Positions 33,701 to 43,510 are shown, counted from the stretch's first letter. The stretch is DNA of 64,000 bases from Breviolum minutum Mf 1.05b.01 (GCA_000507305.1 DF241707.1:1-64000); one strand, 5' to 3'. Notes: generated by a model from the sequence alone, not told the origin. Numbers and translations are program-made.

Positions 33701-34814
33701 TAGATCTTTTGAGTTTTTTTCGTGGGGTTGGAAACACGGAGACGGGAAACAACTACTTCTTCGAAACAATTCTCGCAGGTCCAACCAGCCAATCAACAGT
33801 GAAGAATGTGACCCACTAAAAGTGTTCAACCTTTCGATCCTTTCGCGTTTTGGGACCAAGTGATGATGCACATTTCTGACACACAAACATAGCCTTCCAA
33901 ATTTGAGACAAACGCACCACAACTCAAATGATCAAAGCCTGAAAGTCAAAGCAAAGTGGTACCTGATTTCAACAAGGTAGTATCTCAAGGTGGTGGTTTC
34001 AAAATATGCCATTTTTGTTCACCACCAACAAACCTTGGAGGGGGGGAAGATGATCCCAATCTTGTTTCCACTCAATACAGGCAGGGTGGCTTTTTGTCGA
34101 AGCTGGGATGCTGAAACATGTTGCACCTCGATGCTGTGCTTAAGGCAACCCCACATCTACCTCTCTGGAAGTATGGACAGGACGATGGAGATCGTGTTGT
34201 TGGGAGAAAAGAGTGAAGGGGTGTCCCTTACTTAGCCAATGGCTAACCTTCAAACTGTTTTGGGATTACATGTTTAGTAGGAAAGCGAAAGTTTAAACCT
34301 TTTATTTCATGGTTTATTGGCTGAGTAAGGTTCGGTTGTGTTGTTTTTTTGTTGTTGTTGATGCGAATGGTGGTGTGTTGATCTAATCATGGCTGGTCAA
34401 CCTAACCCCAGCATACCCCCCTTCAGAAATAGGGGTTTTATTAAGGCCTTGGTAAGGGAAAACCCCACTGCCCTTGGACCCCCAAATTATGAAACATCAA
34501 GGTTTTTAACCCTCAATATATGGGTTATAACCCTTCAAAATGAAGGTTGTGGGTTCCCATGGTGGTTAGTAAGCCCTGCCAATTGTGGATATCTCAAATT
34601 CCAAAACCTTAAAGTTCGAAATAGTTGGTGAAGTTCTTTGTTTTCCATGTTTTTTCTTAAACCTTGGGACTTCCATCCACCAAAAAAAAATCCCTACGAA
34701 AGGAGTGTGTTGATCTGGGATTCTCGTGCTGGTGTTTCACCAATGGGTTGGTTGAGTGGCATCGACATCTGTGGCGATTCTTTGGATATCTCCCGCGATG
34801 GCTATACATTGCTG
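27738..34814 (+). CDS. WD40-repeat protein gene, partial exon set
   Basis: Exon 27738-27807 reads GEAEVDALSFSEGGDKLALG and ends GGQ. Exon 28651-28691 reads EKVVKIYDVGQLL after a TTTTTTTCCAG acceptor. Joined they give LALGGQEKVVKIYDV, a textbook WD40 blade. Exon 34085-34180 ends PHIYLSGSMD and exon 34703-34814 starts SVLIWDSRAG; joined they give LSGSMDRSVLIWDSRAG, another perfect blade, followed by ICGDSLDISRDGYTLL. Both joins need introns beginning GA (GACGGG and GACGAT) and ending AG. An exon at 29502, in matching phase after a CCCGCAG acceptor, may lie between (AVNMGDLLTWLDDNRGSCAH). WD40 propellers are scaffolds for protein complexes; the exact protein is unknown. Start and end were not found. 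A 34 bp exon at 40190 may be its continuation. Confidence 0.7.
27930..28013 (+). repeat. Family D TIR element, copy D6
   Basis: GGATCCATGGGACTGGTATA and TATTTCAGTCCCATGGATCC are inverted copies. It lies inside a WD40-gene intron. Confidence 0.85.
28224..28322 (+). repeat. Family O element, copy O2
   Basis: CTGGGAACCCACGTTTTACT at the left and TCGTTTTTCCATGGGTTTTT at the right. Confidence 0.55.
28349..28450 (+). repeat. Family A TIR element, copy A11
   Basis: CTGGGTGGTGGTTTCAAATA to GTGCTTCAACCACCAACAT. It is in the WD40-gene intron 27808-28650. Confidence 0.8.
28495..28562. repeat. (TA)n-rich tract with one ambiguous base
   Basis: Two runs of TATATATA with an N at 28527; the ambiguous base probably marks an assembly uncertainty at the microsatellite. 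Confidence 0.7.
28981..29090 (+). repeat. Family H element, copy H4, worn ends
   Basis: GTTATAAATGAGTTATAACC inside and TTTTTGGGCACACCTTGT at the right. Confidence 0.6.
29502..29870 (+). CDS. Coding region of uncertain frame, two candidate exons
   Basis: After a CTCGCCCGCAG acceptor, the only frame open at once reads AVNMGDLLTWLDDNRGSCAH, in phase with the WD40 exon ending at 28691. A second acceptor, CCGTGGCAG at 29684, starts an exon in another frame reading IDDIGDLDDIVAKVEKKRRK, then MRGNSVVVFSARIHGSVNVK and KKLEDRKELDPCLEMPRE. The latter is clearly protein-like. A third frame upstream reads MTIEEAAPIYKHAVHAPKML. I think 29685 to about 29866 is an exon. Its relation to the WD40 gene is unproven and there could be a frameshifted relic instead. 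Confidence 0.4.
29923..30055 (+). repeat. Family H TIR element, copy H5
   Basis: ACATGGTGGGCCATGCTAGT at the left and GGTACGGGCCCACCTTGT at the right. Confidence 0.75.
30056..31560. other. Intronic stretch, few recognisable features
   Basis: Holds an E-like repeat at 30560-30650 (ACCCAGTTCTATTCCGGGAC), a relic at 31360-31440 sharing AATGGCCGAAAATT-type sequence, and a family T-like repeat at 31440-31550 (TTACCAACAGGCTATAACCC). Short readings on both strands have no splice support. Confidence 0.35.
31576..31733 (+). repeat. Family H element, copy H6, expanded middle
   Basis: GGAGTTATTTCACCCCTATA at the left shows the TTTCAC block variant; the right end is TGGTAACAGGGCCCACCTTG. Confidence 0.65.
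31745..31830 (+). repeat. Repeat shared with 33690-33830
   Basis: TTAGAACCTTAGATCTTTTG, then CGTGGGGTT and GTGACCCACCAAAAGG, occur here and at 33690-33830. There the unit is interrupted by about 85 bp between CGTGGGGTTGGAAA and GTGACCCACTAAAAG. Confidence 0.6.
32036..32096 (+). repeat. Family A, right half only (A12)
   Basis: GATGATCCAATTTGACTAAT to GGGTTGCAACCACCAACTAG; the left end is missing. Confidence 0.65.
32206..32341 (+). repeat. Family I TIR element, copy I1
   Basis: CCCTAGATCTTCCAAAATGA with CCAGTCATACCTTGGG at the left is mirrored by CACAAGGTATGACTTGAAGA and CTAGGG at the right. Confidence 0.8.
33014..33140 (+). repeat. Family C element, copy C7
   Basis: ATCCCTGAAACTAACAGCAA at the left and GTGCTATGATAGTTTTAGGG at the right. 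A related C remnant is at 21640-21755. Confidence 0.6.
33180..33430 (+). pseudogene. Possible retroelement coding relic
   Basis: Protein-like readings in two + frames: VPRFTKGEKPGMHSLKIMSI, then after a shift RTIGGQDSREIRNQSLSMLR and CTKETAGDGWIMECFLQRIE. It abuts a partial family Q repeat at 33423, much as the LINE at 8931 abuts the repeat shared with 13072. It could be the missing 3' part of such an element, but no catalytic motif is seen. Confidence 0.25.
33987..34035 (+). repeat. Family A, left end only (A13)
   Basis: CAAGGTGGTGGTTTCAAAAT then diverges; it lies about 50 bp before the WD40 exon at 34085. Confidence 0.5.
34226..34331 (+). repeat. Family J TIR element, copy J2
   Basis: CTTACTTAGCCAATGGCTAA at the left and TTTATTGGCTGAGTAAGGT at the right, within the GA-AG WD40 intron. 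Confidence 0.75.
34465..34563 (+). repeat. Family O element, copy O3
   Basis: TTGGACCCCCAAATTATGAA at the left and TGTGGGTTCCCATGG at the right. It also lies within the WD40 intron 34181-34702. Confidence 0.6.
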
Positions 34815-35707
34815 GTAGGCCTGGTACCTGGTGTTGGGGGTTTGGGGCAGGGGGGGTGGTGCCTTTGAGGTTGGGAATCTTCCCAGAAAACATGGAGGGG
34901 CCCCAGTGAAACCCATGGTATTTGTAAGGCCATTTTTGGATCTTTCCATATATACTATGATCTTCCCATACTATACGTAGAAATCAATACTTCATCATTT
35001 GTTCTAATAATATAACCATTTTTTGTTCTATAAGGGTTATAACTCCATTTAGAACTAGCTGGGTGCCCACCTTGTAGGGGTTCAAACTTTTTCCACACTT
35101 GGAGGATGGGGATCTTCCCAGGGACTTGGGTTTTAGTGGTGATCGGATCACCCCACATATATGTCAGCCATGAATGGCCATGTATTTGGAAGGGGTCCCA
35201 CAACCCGAATCCTTAGACAACGAAAAGCAACCATGGTTATTTAACTAACCACTAACTAACTGGGATGATGGGGGATGATAGGTACATGGGGCCCGGGGTC
35301 TGTTTTGGTGGTTTCGGGGAGGAGTTTGATGCTGGTTTGGGATTTGTTAATGGAAAAGCGGGTCTTTTTGTTGATAGTTTTGATTTTGGTTTGATTTCAT
35401 TGTTGTGTTGTTCAGGTTTTTTCTTTACTTTACCATCGCAAATCACAGTTTGTAACAAACAACCTTTTGAAAGACACATTTTTGTTTTGAACTTTTTCCA
35501 ATCATAAAACAGTCGCAAATCCGAGATGTGATTGAACGTGATTATATTTTGAAGGATCTGCCTTCATTTTTGGAAAAACATGAAAACCTATATGCAATTG
35601 TTCAAACATCCAAAACGACCCATGGAGGTTGAAATATAATTTGTTTGATTAAGATTAAGAATCAGTGTATTGGTCGATTGATTGATTTGATTTGATTGAC
35701 TGGATGT

Positions 35708-35810
35708 CCAGGGGACATCCAGTCATACCTCCTGATGTCTTGGTGTTTGGGGATATAGTTTTTTAGGGTCCAAATACCGAACCTCAGGAGGTATGCGTTT
35801 GGATGTCAGG
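35708..35810 (+). repeat. Family I TIR element, copy I2
   Basis: GACATCCAGTCATACCTCCT at the left and AGGAGGTATGCGTTTGGATG at the right. Confidence 0.7.
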
Positions 35811-36053
35811 CGTGATTCACTGATTGATTGTATGATTGATTCGTTTTGCCTTAAAACATCGGATGTTTGTCCCCATATTTTATCATCGTTTAGAATCGGT
35901 TAGCCTTGACAAATATAGAGTTCTTTCTAAGCTTTAGGGGTCGGTTTCAACGTTATGCTCGCCTCCACCCCTTGTTCAACTTGTCCCGTAACAGTGGTTT
36001 GAGACCTGACGGTTGGAGCGGTTGGAGGCCTGAGCAGAAAGCCAGATAGTTAA

Positions 36054-36198
36054 GTGAGCAATGAACAAAAACACTGGTTGTTGAGGTTATATAGGGATTA
36101 TACTACCCAATTACTTGGGGATTGTAATACACCATTATAAGGGTTTCTATAAACCAACTAGTATAATGGAAAGTAGGAATGTTTTTTTTCGTGTCTCA
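36054..36198 (+). repeat. Family E TIR element, copy E4
   Basis: GTGAGCAATGAACAAAAACA to AATGTTTTTTTTCGTGTCTC. Confidence 0.75.
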
Positions 36199-36240
36199 AG
36201 TGGTAGGACACAATCTTGCTGGGAAGACTGGTCTATTGAA

Positions 36241-36494
36241 TACTAGGTTGTCCATGGCAGTAAGTTGGTTTGTTTATGTTTATTTCATCTATGTTTGGGA
36301 ATGTGATCGCAACCTACTTACCAATGGGATCCATGTATGGTGTATTATACCAACATTTACCATACATTTACCATAAAAATCAATCAACGTATAGGATAAA
36401 TATATCATACATGAAATCCTTTGGGTTATATGGGATGAAACAATCCATTTACTACCTATATGATTTCCAAGTGTCAGCAGGACGTCCCCAGTAT
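36241..36494 (+). repeat. Family B element (B4) with nested family D (D7, 36327-36426)
   Basis: The outer ends TACTAGGTTGTCCATGG and CAGCAGGACGTCCCCAGTA belong to family B. The interior GGGATCCATGTATGGTGTAT to AAATATATCATACATGAAAT is a family D element. Confidence 0.65.
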
Positions 36495-37091
36495 AGAATT
36501 TCCGAGGAAAAATCTCCCAAAGGTGCACCAAGTAGGGTGAATTTTCAGTGACAGAAGTAGTGTGAAAACAACTCCACCTATAGGAGTCAGTTACCCATTT
36601 ATAACAATTATTTTCGACCATATATAGCCCTAAATGCATCCATGTATATGGTATATTTACCTGCATTTACCTTAAACAATCCACCATTCATGTAGGGTAA
36701 ATATACCACAAAAACATGGATGATAGGGGACCCGGGGACCCATAACTCCATATTATAACTATGGAAGGCTCAGGGGCCCACCTTGCAGGTCTGCAACTCA
36801 GGGCCCACCGAAAATCGGTCTCCAGGTAGTCATCGAAGTTTGAATCCCTTGCAGCTCTTTGATTTACGCCCGGGATGCCCGAAGGGTTGGGATTTTTAAT
36901 TTTAAAACCTGCCAGTTAGGGCCGTAGGGTTTGTGAATGTTGCAAGTTATAAACTCCACTTAGAGGGGGTGAAAAAACCCCAGTTACGTATTTATTTTCG
37001 CCCATTCATAGAGGGGTTAGAACACCATTTACAACTAACTCCATTTCCAAAACTCAAGGAATGACGGGGTAAAAAGAAATATTGGAAGACT

Positions 37092-37229
37092 ACAAGGTGG
37101 GCCCCTAGCAGTTATAAATGGAGTGAAAATCCCTCTATCAATGGCCTTATAAATGGGTAACTGGAGTTATAACCCTACTTATGGGAGTTTATAAGCCCAT
37201 TTATAACTGCATCCGGGGCCCACCTTGTA
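37092..37229 (+). repeat. Family H TIR element, intact copy H7
   Basis: ACAAGGTGGGCCCCTAGCAG and GCATCCGGGGCCCACCTTGT. Downstream ACCAG could act as an acceptor and AAG|GTGGG as a donor. Confidence 0.85.
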
Positions 37230-37488
37230 CCAGAAAAACAAAGATCAGTTGGCCGGGAAATCACCATTTTTTTACGACATATTGTTTTTTGTTTCTTTAA
37301 TTGTTGGTTTTTGTCCACTGTCATGTAAGTTTTTCACGGTCTATAACTTAGAGGTTGGGGGTTGCCCAAACCCTAGGACTAAAGTGGGTAAATTTTACTC
37401 TATTCTTAATTGTTTTGAAAGGAACCCGGTTGAAACCTTCTTCATGGAATCCACTGTGAAGCAGTGTTTAAGGCAGGACCCAACTTAT

Positions 37489-37590
37489 CTAGGTGGTGGT
37501 TTCATTTTTTTTTCAATTTTAACCCCTACTTGGGGAAATGATCCAAATTGACCAATATGTTTGAGATGGGTTGGTTCAACCACCATGTAG
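37489..37590 (+). repeat. Family A TIR element, copy A14
   Basis: CTAGGTGGTGGTTTCATTTT to GGTTCAACCACCATGTAG. Its right flank (GGTATTTATGG...TTATTTCATCCCCAAG) matches that of copy A18 at 47.7 kb. Confidence 0.8.
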
Positions 37591-37706
37591 GTATTTATGG
37601 CATTTATTGGGTTATTTCATCCCCAAGAATCCCATGAGTTGGTTCAACCACCAACTAGTTATATTTAATTTATGATTTAATTCATCCTTTTTTTTTGGCT
37701 TCGCAG

Positions 37707-37842
37707 TGGATAAGAAAAGGATTTCTTCACTGTCCAGACGTTGTGATCAAACCGTCCCTTCAGGAATGATCAGGGAGGCGGACTTGAACTCGAAACAGGC
37801 ACGACTTTGGAAGGAAATCGCGTTTTGGAAATCTCTAATCGG
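37707..37842 (+). CDS. Candidate exon, unidentified
   Basis: A strong acceptor (TTTTTTTGGCTTCGCAG) opens a reading DKKRISSLSRRCDQTVPSGM, then IREADLNSKQARLWKEIAFW, up to a weak donor GTTGAT. The Arg/Lys/Ser-rich start is not obviously a WD40 strand. It lies on the same strand as the WD40 gene, about 2.9 kb downstream. Confidence 0.45.
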
Positions 37843-38065
37843 GTTGATGGGACGATTGTATATGACTACCTACATTTGGTTGATTTTTTATGGTAGATGT
37901 AGGTAAATGTATATAGATAAATATACCATTCATGGACGCTATGGGAATGAAATAAATCAAATTCCGAGACACACAAAGTACGTTATATTAATATAGTATC
38001 AAACATGGTGAACGAGATGTGGAAGTTTTAAGCTATATGCACAGTATCTCAATATACAATCAATG

Positions 38066-38192
38066 TAAACCCTGGAAGTCCAAGACCATTGAAATTATAG
38101 TCCCCAATTTGGGATGATTAAAATTCCCTACTAAAACAATAGTCTTTGGTGAAAACATGTTCTTTTAATGGCCAACTTGGACTTCTAGGGTA
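38066..38192 (+). repeat. Family F TIR element, copy F2
   Basis: TAAACCCTGGAAGTCCAAGA at the left and CCAACTTGGACTTCTAGGGT at the right. Confidence 0.7.
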
Positions 38193-39017
38193 AGGTGTAT
38201 TTACTTTTATTTAGCCCCTAGGCCCTACCCAGTTGAACGTTGATAGATATCATCCAGTCCTTGAGCGTTTGAAAGGGAGAGCTCTCAATTTTTCTTTGTG
38301 ACTTATTGCCGATTGCCTGGACATCCTGTCACACCAACAGGTGAGGAGGTATTTTTTGGGCCAACACAAATCATATATCACAAGTCACATCCCCACAACC
38401 AACACCTTTGACAACATCCAGCGTTTTTTTGGGTTTAGTTGGATGATGTTGTTACGCTAACAACTGTTGTTTCAGTTCTAAGCTGTCATTGAACTAAACA
38501 ATGTTTGTTGCAGAAAAACGAGTCCAGAAACGACACTGCTAACATATTTATTTTGGTAACATTTTTGTAACGGTAGACTTTGGTAAATTTCCATATTCTG
38601 CAAAGAGCCATTGTTGTTGTACCTGTTGATTTTCTCAGATGTTGTTGATGGTCAAAGACACCCGTGTAGAAAATCCCCAACAAAACGATTCCCAGATCTT
38701 GTGTTTGTTTAAGGTGACTGTTTACTTTCTACTACCGTAAATCTCCATTCAACCATCAAATTTAGGGAATATTTCTTATTTGCGTCCAACCGCCTGAAGC
38801 AAATCTAAGTAAATTTGTGGCCCTTTCCAACGGATTCACTAAGTGTCTTAGCCTTCCAAGATTTTCCAAACATGCCTTGGGTTTTGGAGGATCATCCCAG
38901 TACTTGTATATAAATGGTTACAGTAACCATGGTGATCGTTTTGCGTTCCCTAAGAATCGGGCGGGCAACGTGGGACCCCTTCGAAAAATGGCCGGAATGT
39001 ATGGCTGACATTAGTTG

Positions 39018-39283
39018 AGGGGTGATCCTAACCATTTAGTAAGTATCCTTAGTAATCCCAATTTATAAGCCATGAAACGGGCACTTGGAAAGGGAATCCG
39101 GGAACACCCCCAGTTATAGTACGTATAATTACTAACCTATACTTACTAACCAATCCCATACGATCCATGTATGGTATATTTACCCACATTTACCATAAAA
39201 ATCAACCAAATGTAGGTAAATTTATCATACATGGATCCTATGGGAATGAAAGAAGTCCCTGGGAGCCATCCCATCCTCCAAGT
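39018..39283 (+). repeat. Family G element (G3) with nested family D (D9, 39155-39244)
   Basis: The outer parts include TATAAGCCATGAAACGGGCA, and the right end reads CCATCCTCCAAGTGG. The inner D copy has CGATCCATGTATGGTATATT and TATCATACATGGATCCTATG. Confidence 0.7.
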
Positions 39284-40189
39284 GGCTGAGATGTTTCGAC
39301 GTTTCAAAAAGGCCTTTTCACCTCAGGAGGTGTGTGAAGGTCTTTTTGAAGGGTCTTGAAGGGTCATTTGCCTAAGGGCTGGGCTAGGGTCATTAGCCAT
39401 AAAAATGGACCTCAAAACACCAAAGATGTGGAAACCCACCAAGCTCTTGGGCTATCAATGTTTATAGCAATGTTGTATGAAACATGATGGAAGACAAAGG
39501 TTTTAAGCTTTAAATACCTGGGTATCTCAAAACTTCCCAGTTCTGTACCCCAAGGATCATTGGACCCTCATGGCTATTTTGAGGACCCTACCCCTGCTAT
39601 GCAGGTGCAAACCCTTCCACCCAAAGGGCCCAAGATCCTTAGGGTAGGTAAATATACTTCATTGAGTGTTTGGATAGTGTCAAATCCCACCCCCAAAAAA
39701 AACATACAGATTTCCAAGAAATCTCCAACAGGACCCACTGAACAGACCCCTAAACCTGAGTATCTAATAGCTCTAGCACCTTCCTTAGGGGTCCGTTGGG
39801 AAGGTTCCATTCAATTTTTGATGGAAGATTCCACTCTTGCCTCCAGGCGGGTCTTTCCGGTCAAGCTTTCCAGTCTTACCAATGGTCTGGACCTGAGTTG
39901 GTTTCCAAGCAACTTGTTGACACGACCAGCCTACAAGGGTGGGCCGAAAAAAGCCAGTTATAAGTAGGCCATTTTTGCACCCTTCCAACCATGAAACATA
40001 AAGAATTTGGCCACGTAAAAACCAGGTTATATATTTGCCGTAAAAACCTCTAAACATGTAGGTTTTGGGGGGCCATGGTATATACACCTTTTAGAAGGAT
40101 TCTAAAGTTAAGGGTGCGATGAGTTTATCCCCTTTTTTTGAAGGAGTTGAGTTGATGACCCTGGCACACATATGGGGTGTCATCTACAG

Positions 40190-40223
40190 GTGCAGTGTAT
40201 CTGTGGATCTCCAAAAGATGGAG
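40190..40223 (+). CDS. 34 bp microexon, possibly WD40
   Basis: ATCTACAG| precedes and GGAG|GTAAGC follows. One frame reads AVYLWISKRW, which would fit the last strand of a WD40 blade. The other two frames are also open. Upstream intron sequence is the right end of family Q. Confidence 0.35.
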
Positions 40224-40351
40224 GTAAGCTGTTGTACAAAGTATACCCTGGACATCCAGTCATACCCTGTGAGGATCGGTGTGAATGAACCCCCGTTCAC
40301 ATCCATCTCCTACCAGGTGACCTGGAGGATTCTTGAATGAAATGACCCTCC

Positions 40352-40446
40352 ACAAGGTGGGCCCCGGATGCAGTTAGAAATGGGGTGAAATAACTCCCAC
40401 AAGTAGGGTTTTAACTCCGTTTATAGCTGGTGGGGGCCCACCTTGC
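40352..40446 (+). repeat. Family H TIR element, short copy H8
   Basis: ACAAGGTGGGCCCCGGATGC and GTGGGGGCCCACCTTGCAG. The central arms are shortened; both ends have splice-like AAG|GTGGG and TTGCAG|. Confidence 0.8.
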
Positions 40447-40998
40447 AGGAAACAAAAAAATATCCTTTTCAAACCCGCCCGGCACAAAATTGAGTCGATG
40501 ATGAAATTTTCCTTTGTGGGATCTAAAGTCCTCCTATTCTTGCCAGATCTTCCCCTCAACAAAATGCGTTGTTGAAGGCCAAGAATACGGGAATCTTCAT
40601 CATGTGTCCAAGTTCATCCAAGTGTATCATCTTTTTACTGCAAACAAAAATGGAAGTTGTTTTTTTGCCGTGTCATCATTGGGTTCTGCGACATGATGAT
40701 ATTTTAGCGAGATGATCATCAGTTTATTTTTTCCCCCCCGAAGTTTCACACAAATCCAAGAAAATTACAACACACCCCTACAGCACACCCGTTCGGCAAT
40801 CCCCCGTTCGCCAGCTATGAAAGGAATCCCTTCATAGCCGGTTGGTAAAGGTTGAGGGGTATGTACCAAAGATGTGGTGAAACAACCTTTGAACAAATAG
40901 TCCCTTGGAAAAAAATGATGCCTTGGAAGACGAGACAGTCCGGCCTCTCCTTTTTCGGATTTTGGTCACTTTTTAGGGGTCAAAATGTTAACGAGGCG

Positions 40999-41290
40999 GT
41001 TGGAGAATCATCCCAGGACTTGCAGGTATAGTAAGTAACCCCCACACATAAGCCAGGTGGTGGTTTCAAATTTTTGTGATTTTCACCCCGAACCTTGGGG
41101 AAGATGAACCCATTTGACTTGCGCATATTTTTTTCAGATGGGTGGTTCATCGAAACCACCAACTATATAGTAAGCCATTGATAGGCTATTTGGAAAGGGA
41201 ATCATCCCAGAAATTGGGGACGAGAAACGATCACCCCGGGGGTTCACTAACCACGTATCCGTCCGTCCTGCAAGCTCCATCCCTCCAAGT
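40999..41290 (+). repeat. Family G element (G4) interrupted by family A (A15)
   Basis: The family A element 41055-41170 (AGGTGGTGGTTTC to CCACCAACTATATAG) interrupts G between two copies of TAAGCC (41049-41054 and 41171-41176). The G ends are GTTGGAGAATCATCCCAG and CATCCCTCCAAGTGG. Confidence 0.85.
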
Positions 41291-41352
41291 GGAGTTTTCC
41301 CTTTCTTGGGAAAAAAACACCGAGGAACGGTGAAGACAATTCAGAGGTGCCA

Positions 41353-41720
41353 AGTGAGCAATGAAAAACGGGGTCCCTGGTTGTTTACTGGGATGTCCAT
41401 GGTACTTAGTAAATAGATTATAACCCCAATATAAGTAGGTTGGATACGTCCCCCAAGTAGGTTACAACCCAACTTACAAAGTAGTTACTAATTGTCATGG
41501 ACATCCTAGCAGGGTTGTCTAGGGGATTATCTGGGTGGTGGCAACTCAAATATTGTTTATTTTCACCACAACTTGGGAAAATGATTCAATTTGACTAATA
41601 TTTTTCAGATGGGTTGAAACCACCAACTAGTTTTACTACACAGTTATATGTGGGGAGTGTTTAGTAAACCGTTACAAGGATCCCTATTAAACAACCAGTA
41701 TAATCAAGTGTTTTCTTCGG
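41353..41720 (+). repeat. Family E element (E5) with two nested insertions
   Basis: E runs from GTGAGCAATGAAAAACGGGG to CAACCAGTATAATCAAGTG. Family B (41397-41511) interrupts it with GGTTGTTTA/GGTTGTCTA on its two sides. Family A (41531-41630) interrupts it a second time inside GGGGATTAT|...ACTACAC. Confidence 0.85.
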
Positions 41721-42367
41721 GAGGGAGGCGGGAAAAGCTCGGGGTGGCCCCTGATTTTTTTTGGGTAATACCTATATGATTTGGTTAAATTATAGCGATC
41801 TCATACGACCTCAGAAGGTAGCTGAGGTGAAATATTTTCATTGGCCAGATATGATTGTTAAACATTGGGATTGACACTTGAAAATTGTGGTTTTGTGTTG
41901 ACAAGAGGAGATGTAATGGACAAGATATGGACAAGTGGACATCGTTATTGTTTGTTCCATGAAAAATGGTTCGAAATGTATCACATATCACACGTGGTCA
42001 AAACACATGTTCTTGATTCTTGATCGTGATCAATGTTAACATATACAGGTATATAATTTTGATGGGAACAGATTTTCCAATGTCCATGCCATTTCTGCAG
42101 TGGATTCTTTTGTGAGCCATTGTTTTTTTCCAAACAAATTGTTCGATTGAAGCTTGGATTTGCTGAACCAGTGATACTAGGGAGGTAATTCAAACATGTT
42201 TGGATGCTTGCTGCTTGGGGACATTGATCCTGATTTAAGAACTATCTTCTTTCAGATGGGTGGTGCAACTACCAACTCGGATTTTTGTTTGTTCATTTTT
42301 CTTTCTACCATAGCCTTTACATCAGTTCATAATTGGGTTAGGTGTGTGAGTGTTTTTTTCTCCCCAG

Positions 42368-42558
42368 ATTTGAGAGACCAACTGGCTATATTACCTCCTT
42401 CTTCTAAGAGTCCGACTCATCATCGTCGTCGCCGTCGTCATCATCATCATCAGTCTTTTAGCATGGCTCCCAAAACACACACATCTCAAGATAGGAAAGT
42501 GACAGGGTTTTGCACTTCACAAAACGAGGATGAGGATGTAACGTTGAAAAGAATTTGA
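42368..42558 (+). CDS. Probable terminal exon, His/Arg-rich
   Basis: A TTTTTTTCTCCCCAG acceptor starts a reading LRDQLAILPPSSKSPTHHRR, passes a His/Arg repeat coded by CGT and CAT runs, and ends CTSQNEDEDVTLKRI at TGA 42556-42558. The repeat tract weakens confidence. It could be the C-terminus of the gene whose exons lie upstream. A family E element starts 14 bp after the stop. Confidence 0.45.
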
Positions 42559-42571
42559 GGCAATCCCTACA

Positions 42572-42690
42572 TGAGCGATGAAAAAAGACCTGCTTGTTTA
42601 TGGTACATATAGGGGATTATACTACCCAGCTATGTAGGGAGTATTTCATAAACCATCATGAGGATCCCTCTTACACAACCAGTATAATGG
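42572..42690 (+). repeat. Family E element, copy E7
   Basis: TGAGCGATGAAAAAAGACCT to CAACCAGTATAATGG; the far right end is missing. Confidence 0.65.
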
Positions 42691-42945
42691 TTATGTTCCA
42701 CTCTTATCACTAAAGTCCCAACTAATTTTTCCCCAAATAGCTTGACTTCCAAAAGAAACGCGGAGAAAGGTAGGTTTCAACACCGTTTTTGTTGTTTAGT
42801 TGACGAGCTTGCAACTTTTTCATTATTTGCAAAGAAAACGTTTGAAGAACATTCTGTCCACTTATGTCATATTGTCCCAAACTTTTCGCGGCGATGATGC
42901 AAAGAATATATATATATAGTTTTTAAGCAAATAGAACTCCCCTTT

Positions 42946-43034
42946 CCCTAGTCTTCCAGTCATACTTCCTGAGGTTCGGTGTTTTAAGTTTCTTTTGGGT
43001 CGGTGGTAGAAACCATCAGTTTGGATGCCTAGGG
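42946..43034 (+). repeat. Family I TIR element, copy I3
   Basis: CCCTAGTCTTCCAGTCATAC at the left and GTTTGGATGCCTAGGG at the right. Confidence 0.7.
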
Positions 43035-43150
43035 TTTATGAAAGATGCATGTTTTTTTTGAAGTTTGGTTGGCAGTGGGCAGTCATTCTCCTTTGTTGCT
43101 GTTATCTCATGATCCTTTTAACGGCTTGTCTGTTGGATTTCGGCCGCCAG

Positions 43151-43210
43151 GTAGCTAGCAATCCGTCCTGTATGGTCTTCCAAGCAGCGTGGGGGGTCAA
43201 CTCAGAAATG
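43151..43210 (+). CDS. Candidate 60 bp exon, unidentified
   Basis: CGGCCGCCAG| and AAATG|GTAAAA bracket 20 codons, VASNPSCMVFQAAWGVNSEM, phase 0 at both ends. Confidence 0.4.
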
Positions 43211-43236
43211 GTAAAAAGAGGAAAAACAAACGGTTC

Positions 43237-43366
43237 TACTAGGATGTCCTGCTGGAACTGATCGTAACGATCCTTAGTAAGTTGGGTTGTAACCTACTTA
43301 GGGACTTACAACCTATTTATAAAGGGGTGAAATAATCTATTTACTAACTACCACGGACATCCTAGT
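43237..43366 (+). repeat. Family B TIR element, intact copy B6
   Basis: TACTAGGATGTCCTGCTGGA to CCACGGACATCCTAGTA. Confidence 0.85.
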
Positions 43367-43409
43367 ACCATGGTAAATCACCATGTTTCCCCACCAGTTG
43401 GGAGAATAT

Positions 43410-43510
43410 CCGGGTGGTGGTTTCAAATATTTTTTATTTTCACCCCTACTTGGGGAAATGATCCAATTTGACTAATATTTTTCAGATGGGTTGGTTCAAC
43501 CACCAACTAG
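43410..43510 (+). repeat. Family A TIR element, copy A17
   Basis: CCGGGTGGTGGTTTCAAATA to GGTTCAACCACCAACTAG, flanked on both sides by ATAT. Confidence 0.85.
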
